Source: DASRVA01 sp035687745 (lineage in GTDB: Bacteria; Gemmatimonadota; Gemmatimonadetes; JACCXV01; JAHWKZ01). Taken from it: 11,271 nt of DNA. Position 1 is the first letter of the stretch; each line of letters begins with the position of its first letter. The stretch spans positions 1 through 11,271 of the forward strand of contig DASRVA010000142.1 in assembly GCA_035687745.1 (NCBI GenBank), given 5' to 3'. The notes beneath the pieces were generated by a model that saw only the letters and a program-made list of their open reading frames with translations, was not told the origin of the DNA and did not search any database. A program made the translations under genes and the position numbers. This document shows, one piece after another, positions 6,453 to 11,271 of this stretch.

Positions 6453-7145
6453 TCAGGACGTGGGGTCGACCGGTTCCGCCTCTTCCTGAAGCTCCTCTTC
6501 GACGCCTTCGGGCGATTCCTCCTGAACCTCTTCCTCGAGCTCCTCCAGGACTTCCTCGGGGGCCTCTTCCGGAATCTCCTCTTCGACGGGCTCGAGCATC
6601 GCGCTCCAGAGGATATCGCCGTCGAGCTCGCCGGTCGCCCGAACCTTCTGCCCCGCCAGGGGGGCGAAGTCAGCGGCGGATCGAGCCAGGAGCGGCCCCA
6701 GCGAGACCCCGGTCTGGGGAGGCACCCTTATCAGGCGGACCCCGCCGTCGAGCGTGGCCTCACCCCCGGCCACCTGGACGACCCCGGTCATCTCGGCGAG
6801 CTCCGGGCCCGGGCCCTGAACGACCGGCGCCACGTCCTCGGCAGTGGCGGTCTTCACCTGCGCGCTCCACAGGATGTCGCCCTCGAGCTCGCCGGTCGCC
6901 GTGACCTGCTGGCCATCGAGGAAACGAACCTGGTCGGCCATCTGATCGAACAGGGGATCGAGGTTGACCCGCGTCTGGGGGGACACGTGAACGAGGCGGA
7001 TCCGCCCGTCGGCCACGATCACCGCCTCGTGCGCGCCCACCTCGAGGACTCCGGTGATCTCGTCGGGCAGGGCCTGCCCCGGCGCCGCCGGAGCGACCAC
7101 GAGAAGGGCCAGCCCGGCCAGCGTGCCGATGCGCGTGCGTTTCAT
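6453..7145 (-). CDS. Secreted protein with two tandem near-identical domains and a Glu-rich tail (unknown function)
   Basis: I do not recognise a characterised family. The 230-residue product has a signal peptide (residues 1-24, ending APGQ). Two copies of a domain of about 70 residues follow: residues 28-97 and 117-184. They share TGV..V, a VxPQT motif (54-58 and 141-145), V.LxPL-type segments, GQxV.ATGEL and GDILWSA (89-95 and 176-182). The beta-strand-like pattern, with GQKV..TGEL.G, resembles small OB-fold or DUF5666-like domains, but this is only inference. Residues 185-226 are extremely acidic, with 22 Glu in 42 residues, no Lys or Arg, and Pro-spaced Glu pairs. A good AAGGAG lies 6 bases before the ATG. 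The start is 34 bases after the globin stop, so the two are very likely co-transcribed; glyQS follows. Confidence 0.85.
   Translation of the reverse strand: MKRTRIGTLAGLALLVVAPAAPGQALPDEITGVLEVGAHEAVIVADGRIRLVHVSPQTRVNLDPLFDQMADQVRFLDGQQVTATGELEGDILWSAQVKTATAEDVAPVVQGPGPELAEMTGVVQVAGGEATLDGGVRLIRVPPQTGVSLGPLLARSAADFAPLAGQKVRATGELDGDILWSAMLEPVEEEIPEEAPEEVLEELEEEVQEESPEGVEEELQEEAEPVDPTS
6594..7064 (-). repeat. In-gene tandem duplication (two domain copies)
   Basis: Copy 1 covers 6855-7064 and copy 2 covers 6594-6797. The best-conserved stretch at DNA level, 6862-6900 against 6601-6639, matches in 36 of 39 bases, with single differences at offsets 9, 15 and 21. The rest has diverged more and has a net two-codon indel. 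The third-position identity suggests either a recent duplication or gene conversion across that segment. Confidence 0.85.
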
Positions 7146-7151
7146 GATCCG

Positions 7152-7157
7152 CTCCTT
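7152..7157 (-). promoter_or_regulatory. Ribosome binding site of the duplicated-domain gene
   Basis: AAGGAG on the minus strand lies 6 bases before the ATG at 7145. It lies in the 34-base gap after the globin stop codon and fixes the start. Confidence 0.8.
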
Positions 7158-7168
7158 CGTCTTCGGCT

Positions 7169-7184
7169 CGTGACCCGGGTCACG
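7169..7184. other. 16-base perfect palindrome over the globin stop codon
   Basis: CGTGACCCGGGTCACG is identical to its reverse complement. It spans the TGA of the globin gene and lies 24-39 bases before the start of the next gene. It could be an operator for a dimeric regulator, a small RNA hairpin at the gene junction, or chance. No T-run follows it on either strand, so it does not look like an intrinsic terminator. Confidence 0.4.
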
Positions 7185-7725
7185 GAACCGCGGGCTCCTC
7201 CGCCGTCGGCGCGACGATCGCGGTCCTGGTCGTCTCCACGATGGCCATGAGCTCGTCCTGCTCGGCGGCCGGGACGTCGTGCACGTCCAGGGCGTGCTTC
7301 AGGTGCCCGCCCAGCATGTCGAACTCCTCGTCGGTGATCGCCATGCCTTCGTGGACCGTCGCCATGTCCTCTCCCTCGTAGGCCTGGGGACCCCCGGTCG
7401 CCTGGCCGACGAACTGGACCAGGCGTGTCTTCAGGAGCGCCACGTTCTCGGGCGTCGCCTCCCACTCGTTCGCCGTTCCCGCGCGGGTGAAGTTGAGCGC
7501 CGTGTCGGCGGCGGCGTACGCCACCATGGAATCGACGACGGCGGCGATCGCCGGCTCCCCGCCCAGGCGGTCGTACAGGGATCCCTGCGCGGCGGCCTGG
7601 GTGTCCTCGGCGGCCAGCGTGTCGGGCTCGATCCCCTCGTCCGTGCCGTCCCCCGCCTGGCAGCTCACGGAAAGCGCGACCACCAGAATCGTCGGCAACC
7701 ACATCCAGCGCGACCCGCGGTGCAT
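7180..7725 (-). CDS. Group I truncated hemoglobin, lipoprotein form
   Basis: A 181-residue product. Residues 1-21 form a signal sequence followed by Cys22 (SVSC), so it is probably lipidated and faces the periplasm or outer membrane. A linker rich in Asp, Glu, Ala and Gln (23-47) leads to the globin domain, which opens with the family block LYDRLGGEPAI at 50-60. The proximal heme ligand should be His125 in VHEGM, followed by the usual ITDEEFDML. Aligned by eye, the B9-B10 positions that are Phe-Tyr in classic TrHbN read Met-Val (about 66-67), so the distal Tyr appears absent. Heme binding and O2/NO or redox chemistry are known for the family; the role here is unknown. The open frame extends upstream to 8886, but AGGAGG 6 bases before the ATG at 7725 and the signal peptide fix the true start. 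Confidence 0.9.
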   Translation of the reverse strand: MHRGSRWMWLPTILVVALSVSCQAGDGTDEGIEPDTLAAEDTQAAAQGSLYDRLGGEPAIAAVVDSMVAYAAADTALNFTRAGTANEWEATPENVALLKTRLVQFVGQATGGPQAYEGEDMATVHEGMAITDEEFDMLGGHLKHALDVHDVPAAEQDELMAIVETTRTAIVAPTAEEPAVP

Positions 7726-7731
7726 GCGTCT

Positions 7732-7737
7732 CCTCCT
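7732..7737 (-). promoter_or_regulatory. Ribosome binding site of the globin gene
   Basis: AGGAGG on the minus strand, 6 bases before the ATG at 7725, is one of the two strongest Shine-Dalgarno sequences in the window. It decides the start of the globin lipoprotein against a far longer upstream open frame. The 95-base gap holding it has no clear -35/-10 pair. A 5-base GCCGG/CCGGC stem lies near its upstream end, without a T-run. Confidence 0.85.
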
Positions 7738-7820
7738 TGCAAGAATCGTGATCGGCGTTTCGCAGCGTCTCCAGGACGATAACGGAGCCGGATGGCCGGC
7801 GGCCACCCTCGCCCGCCGTC

Positions 7821-8900
7821 TCAGTCTGCGTCCGTGACCTCGCCGACCCGCAGGTCGCACCCGGGGAGTTCGGTCAGGAACCGCGCGCCGAACGCCTGCG
7901 ACGGGGTCAGGGCACCCCGCCAGGCCGCCGGGTCCGCCGCCAGGCGGCGGGCGCTCTCCACCGCGGACACCGCGGTGAAGCGGTAGCTCTCGGGCGTGAT
8001 CGCCGTACCCTCGACCCGCCGGCCGTCGGGGGCGGTCGCCCGTCCCCACAACCGGACCCGGCCTGTCCGCCGCGTCTCCTCGTCCGGCCCCTCCACCCAC
8101 CGATCCACCGCCCCCTGTGCGACGCGACGGAGGGGCGCCACACGCAGGAGCCGCGCTGCCGGCTGGAAGGCCCGCAGAGCGGCCGTGGTCAACCTCGGGG
8201 TGGCCATCATGACGACCACGTTGGGGATCCCGGTCGAACGCCACGCCGTCGAGACGTCGCCCCAGGGGACGCTGACGGCGTGGCGTGGATGGTCGGCGAA
8301 CGGGATCTCCGCCTCGCGCCACGCCAGCGGCACGCGGACGATACGACCGTCCCGGCGGATGGCTCCACCGCGCCCCATCGCCTCGACGATGGTCCGCGCC
8401 GTCCCGGGGCTGGTTCCGGCCCGGCCGGGGGCCAGGGCCAGGACGAGCCGGTCCGCGTCCGGGAGCGCCGCCGCCAGCGATGCCGCCAGGCCGTCCGACG
8501 GGACGATGCCGAACCCGACGCCCGGGAGGAGCGCCACACCGCGCTCCCTGGCTTCCGCGTCCCGCGCGAACAGGGCCTCGAAGACCGGGATCTCGGCCGT
8601 GATGTCGAGGTAGTGGACGCCCCCGGCGAGACACGCCTCGACGACGGGAGCGCTGGTTCTGCTGAAGGGACCGGCCGCCAGCAGGACGGCGTGGACGTCG
8701 TCGATCCCGCGCGCCAGCGCGACCGGGTCGTCCAGGCGGAAGACCCGCCACTCCAACCCGAGCGGCTCGGCGACTTCGCGGACCGCTCCCTCGTCCCGAC
8801 CCGCAAGGACGGGCGCCAGCCCGCGCTCCCTGGCCTCGGCGGCGATCAGGCGCCCGCTGAACCCGTTCGCGCCGTACACGAGCCACTTCCCGTCCGTCAT
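7821..8900 (-). CDS. Saccharopine dehydrogenase-like NAD(P)-binding oxidoreductase
   Basis: A 359-residue cytoplasmic protein of the saccharopine dehydrogenase / trans-acting enoyl reductase superfamily. An N-terminal Rossmann fold is clear: VYGANGFSGRLIA has the G10-x2-G13-x2-G16 dinucleotide motif. AGR at 33-35 follows beta-2; AGPFSR (76-81), HYLDITAE (96-103) and PGVGFGIVPSD (126-136) are the blocks that mark this family. The C-terminal half holds the substrate/dimerisation domain and is less conserved. True saccharopine dehydrogenases are longer and have lysine-pathway neighbours, which are absent here, so the substrate is unknown. Members of this shape are usually annotated only as saccharopine dehydrogenase NADP-binding domain proteins. 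GGAAGG lies 11 bases before the ATG. It starts 31 bases after the DUF1028 stop, consistent with one transcript. Confidence 0.88.
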   Translation of the reverse strand: MTDGKWLVYGANGFSGRLIAAEARERGLAPVLAGRDEGAVREVAEPLGLEWRVFRLDDPVALARGIDDVHAVLLAAGPFSRTSAPVVEACLAGGVHYLDITAEIPVFEALFARDAEARERGVALLPGVGFGIVPSDGLAASLAAALPDADRLVLALAPGRAGTSPGTARTIVEAMGRGGAIRRDGRIVRVPLAWREAEIPFADHPRHAVSVPWGDVSTAWRSTGIPNVVVMMATPRLTTAALRAFQPAARLLRVAPLRRVAQGAVDRWVEGPDEETRRTGRVRLWGRATAPDGRRVEGTAITPESYRFTAVSAVESARRLAADPAAWRGALTPSQAFGARFLTELPGCDLRVGEVTDAD

Positions 8901-8931
8901 GCGCGAAACGCCCTTCCGAATCGGGCCCGCC

Positions 8932-9999
8932 TCATGGCGCGGGCATCAGACCCTCCTGGGCGAGCCGCCGCCACTCGTCCATGCCCGCCTCGCCCCCGGG
9001 GACGGCCAGGACCCGGCGGAGGAGCCCGGGGTCGTCGGGGAGGAGGCCCGACAAAGGCAGGCGCGGGGTGAGGACCGCCCACCCGGGATCCGCAGCAAAA
9101 GCACGCTCGAAGCGGGGGAGCGCCTCCTCGACACGATCCGCCCCGGCCAGCGAGACCCCCGCCCAGTACACCATCTCGGCGCTCTCGGGCACCATCTCGG
9201 CGGCGCGGTTGTAGTGGGCCACCGCGGCGTCGATGTCGCTCGTCGTCATCGCCTCGTCGCCGGCGTTCATCTCGCGGTAGGCGCGCGCCAGGTGCAGCAG
9301 ACGCCCCAGCTCGACCAGGGGCTCCGGGTGGTCCTCGATCCTGAGATCGAAGATCCGGTCCTGCCAGGGACGGCCTGTCGGCTCGCCGGCGACGACCAGG
9401 AGCGCCGCCGACTGCCGGCCCCGGATGTCTCCGCCCTCGGCCTGCGCGGCTTCGAGCGCCGCCAGCATCCGTGCCGCCAGGTCCCCCTCGGTCGCTTCGA
9501 ACGCCTGCGCCATGGCGGGCCAGACGGTGGCGTGCTCCATCAGGTTCGCCTGGACGCTGTACCCCTCTCCCGTCTGGTGGCCGGCCGCGAGGATCGCGTC
9601 CTCGCCGGTGTGGGCGGCGACCCGGCCCTGGGCGTCGATCATCGCGACCTGCCGCACCTCGGGGTGCGGGTCGGCGGCGACGAGTCCGGCCAGCGCCTCG
9701 GGGGCCGTGCGGCCGGCCCGCATCAAGTCCAGGCCGAGCGGCCCGTAGGAGACCTCGACCAGGGACTGGGTCGCCACCGCCCCCACCCCGGCCTCCGCCC
9801 ACGGGACGAGCGGCCCGACACTGAACCAGTGGGACTGGACGGCGACGCCGAGCTCTCCGGTCTCCGGGTCCCGCGCCACGATCGAGTAGGTGGCCGTCGG
9901 CCGGAGCGGGGTCTCGCGACCCTCGCCCTTGACCGGCGTCTGCGCCCCGGCGGTCGTCGGCAGGACCGCGAGCGCCGCGACGACAAGTCCGACCCTCAT
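8932..9999 (-). CDS. Exported DUF1028 (Ntn-hydrolase-like) protein with C-terminal TPR region
   Basis: A 355-residue protein. Residues 1-19 form a signal peptide (TAGA|Q), so it should be periplasmic or secreted. The DUF1028 domain covers about 36-245: TYSIVARDPETGELGVAVQS at 37-56, then the GAVATQ block (73-78), YGPLGLDLMRAG (85-96), GYSVQANLM (146-154), GDIRGRQSAALLVV (190-203) and DLRIEDHPEPLVELGRLL (218-235). The fold is related to Ntn hydrolases, and Thr37 is where an N-terminal nucleophile would sit after processing, but no activity is established. Residues about 255-305 look like one or two TPR helix pairs. The frame can start 8 codons upstream at 10023, but GGGAGG just before the ATG at 9999 and the clean signal peptide favour 9999. 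It lies between the amidase and the oxidoreductase. Confidence 0.9.
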   Translation of the reverse strand: MRVGLVVAALAVLPTTAGAQTPVKGEGRETPLRPTATYSIVARDPETGELGVAVQSHWFSVGPLVPWAEAGVGAVATQSLVEVSYGPLGLDLMRAGRTAPEALAGLVAADPHPEVRQVAMIDAQGRVAAHTGEDAILAAGHQTGEGYSVQANLMEHATVWPAMAQAFEATEGDLAARMLAALEAAQAEGGDIRGRQSAALLVVAGEPTGRPWQDRIFDLRIEDHPEPLVELGRLLHLARAYREMNAGDEAMTTSDIDAAVAHYNRAAEMVPESAEMVYWAGVSLAGADRVEEALPRFERAFAADPGWAVLTPRLPLSGLLPDDPGLLRRVLAVPGGEAGMDEWRRLAQEGLMPAP

Positions 10000-10003
10000 C
10001 TTG

Positions 10004-10009
10004 CCTCCC
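10004..10009 (-). promoter_or_regulatory. Ribosome binding site choosing the DUF1028 start
   Basis: GGGAGG on the minus strand lies 4 bases before the ATG at 9999. It lies inside the longer reading that would start at 10023, so it supports the shorter protein that begins at the signal peptide. Confidence 0.75.
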
Positions 10010-10046
10010 TTGAACATGGTCAATACAGAGCGAAACCCTTCGAAAG

Positions 10047-11271
10047 TTAGGGACCGCCTCGGACGAACCGCTCGATCCCCTCCGCCACCCCCTCGGCGAT
10101 CTCCCGCCGGTACGCGGGGGTCCTCAGGCGGGCCTCCTGGCCCGGGATCATCATGAACGCCGCCTCGACGAGCACGGCCGGCATCTCGGTCATCCGCGTC
10201 ACCGCCAGGTTCTGGTACCAGACTCCGTGGTCGGGAAGCCCGGTCCGCCGCAGGAGCTCGGACTGGATCGCCCGCGCCAGCGGCTCGCTCTGGGGATGAT
10301 ACCAGAGGACCGACGTGCCGTTGTGGCGGAACGGGTTCACGCCGTCCGGGAGGGCGTTGTTGTGGATCGAGACGAACAGGTCCCCGTCCGCCTCGACGGC
10401 GAGTTGCGTGCGATCGTAGAGACCGAGGCCCGAGTCCGGCGTGGCCCGGGTCAGGACGACCTCTGCCCCGCGCTTCTCAAGAATCCGGGCAAGCTCGAGC
10501 GAGACCTCGAGGTTGGCGTCCGCCTCGGCCAGGCCGGTCGGGCCGATCGCGCCCGGGTCCGGGGAGTGCCCCGGGTCGACGACGATCTTCAGCCCGTGGA
10601 GCGGGGAGCGGAAGCGGCCGTCGGCGAGCGCCTCGGGCGGGTGACGAAAGCCCACCGCCAGGTGGGTCCCCTCGCGGTAGGTACGCCACCCCCAGGCGCG
10701 CTCGCCGACCAGGTCGACCTCGAGCCGGAAGACCCCGTCCGCAGGCTGGCTCCAGCGGACGGACTCGATCAGCGGGTCCTCGATCGAGGTTTCGATCCAG
10801 TCGACGTTCGACACCAGACCGTAGACGTCGACCGTATAGCCGAGGGGATCCAGCCGCTGCTCCACCCGGAACGGGAGCGGCTCGGCCAGCGGGAGGACGA
10901 CCTCGCTCCACCCGTCCCCGACCCGCGTCCGGACGACGGCCACGACGTCGCGGGGCGCAGGCGCAACGGTCGGGAACGCCTCGCCGATCGGCACCCACGC
11001 CCGGCTCCCGGGGCCGAGCGCGATCTCGCGCCAGCCCCCGGCACGCCGGGCGGTCGCCACCGTCGTCCCGTTCAGGAGCAGGGCCTGATATCCGAGCCCG
11101 GGTCCGGTCCGGGCCACGACCCGGCCGTCGGTACCACCGGCTCCCAGGCTGTCGTCGTCCAGGACCGCCACCCGCACGACGGTCGGATCGAGGTACGTGA
11201 CCGGTGCGACCGGAACGACCAGCAGGCTGTCTCCGGGCGCCTCGATCTCGAGCGCCAGCGTGTCCTCGAGC
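10047..11271 (-). CDS. N-acetylmuramoyl-L-alanine amidase (Amidase_3), 5' end outside the window
   Basis: 407 C-terminal residues of a zinc amidase that cuts the amide bond between MurNAc and the stem peptide in peptidoglycan. There is no in-frame stop between the GTG at 11177 and the window edge, and the reading stays protein-like there (for example DSLLVVPVAPVTYLDP), so that GTG is not the start and the gene is truncated by the window. Fragment residues about 45-95 resemble an SH3-like wall-binding domain (DGRVVARTGPG ... GSRAWVPI); 105-210 look like an AMIN-type domain; 225-405 are the Amidase_3 domain. Zinc and catalytic residues are present: His235 in VVDPGHS, Glu249 in GLAEADANLE, His303 in SIHNNA and Glu369 in LVEAAFM. 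A signal peptide is expected beyond the edge. It is the first visible gene of the seven-gene minus-strand run. Confidence 0.94.
   Translation of the reverse strand, partial: LEDTLALEIEAPGDSLLVVPVAPVTYLDPTVVRVAVLDDDSLGAGGTDGRVVARTGPGLGYQALLLNGTTVATARRAGGWREIALGPGSRAWVPIGEAFPTVAPAPRDVVAVVRTRVGDGWSEVVLPLAEPLPFRVEQRLDPLGYTVDVYGLVSNVDWIETSIEDPLIESVRWSQPADGVFRLEVDLVGERAWGWRTYREGTHLAVGFRHPPEALADGRFRSPLHGLKIVVDPGHSPDPGAIGPTGLAEADANLEVSLELARILEKRGAEVVLTRATPDSGLGLYDRTQLAVEADGDLFVSIHNNALPDGVNPFRHNGTSVLWYHPQSEPLARAIQSELLRRTGLPDHGVWYQNLAVTRMTEMPAVLVEAAFMMIPGQEARLRTPAYRREIAEGVAEGIERFVRGGP

Noticed and set aside
4936..6489. 517-codon open frame on the plus strand, longer than the gene opposite it
   Set aside because: It is antisense to glyQS, whose motifs are complete. 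The translated product is low-complexity Arg/Gly/Leu/Val-rich with no domain or ribosome binding site: a GC-bias shadow.
7785..7815. Possible intrinsic terminator in the gap before the globin gene (GGCC/GCCGG inverted repeats)
   Set aside because: Stems are only 5 bases and there is no T-run on either strand. Such motifs are common by chance at this GC content.
8899..10050. 383-codon open frame on the plus strand
   Set aside because: It is antisense to the DUF1028 gene, whose protein is clearly real. The frame exists because codon third positions are almost all G or C.
1..11271. Mobile element, CRISPR array, defence system, prophage or biosynthetic cluster
   Set aside because: No transposase, integrase, spaced direct repeats, terminal inverted repeats or system-specific genes are seen. 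Every gene-length stretch is accounted for by chromosomal-type genes.

Overview
The window is a GC-rich bacterial chromosomal segment (roughly two-thirds G+C by eye) packed with ordinary-looking genes. There is no tRNA, rRNA, IS element, CRISPR array, prophage gene or attachment site. A GWxTD-domain secreted protein, an exported DUF1028 protein, a lipoprotein-type group I truncated hemoglobin, a dimeric (GlyQS-type) glycyl-tRNA synthetase and many signal peptides ending in A-Q suggest Gemmatimonadota or a related lineage (other FCB-group phyla or Acidobacteriota). This is a guess from gene content, not a phylogeny.

Left block (1-2081, minus strand): an MltD-type lytic transglycosylase lipoprotein gene, with a good sigma70-like promoter, is followed 47 bases later by moeA (molybdopterin molybdotransferase), which runs off the left edge. 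Diverging from this, on the plus strand (2152-4557), a GWxTD-domain exported protein is followed 24 bases later by an MscS-family mechanosensitive channel, so the two are probably co-transcribed.

Right block (4571-11271, minus strand): seven genes run head to tail with gaps of 31-95 bases. In transcription order they are: an N-acetylmuramoyl-L-alanine amidase (5' end outside the window), an exported DUF1028/TPR protein, a saccharopine-dehydrogenase-like oxidoreductase, a truncated-hemoglobin lipoprotein, a secreted protein made of two near-identical tandem domains plus a Glu-rich tail, glycyl-tRNA synthetase, and pterin-4a-carbinolamine dehydratase. The plus and minus blocks converge with only 13 bases between stop codons.

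Common theme: much of the window concerns the cell envelope (transglycosylase, amidase, mechanosensitive channel, several exported proteins or lipoproteins), mixed with housekeeping and cofactor genes. I see no defence or biosynthetic cluster. The least understood pieces are the GWxTD protein with its channel partner, the duplicated-domain acidic-tail protein beside the globin lipoprotein, and the exported DUF1028 protein. Many long open frames on the opposite strands are GC-driven shadows and are left out. No stretch longer than 160 bases lacks a gene; the longest is the divergent promoter region at 1998-2151.
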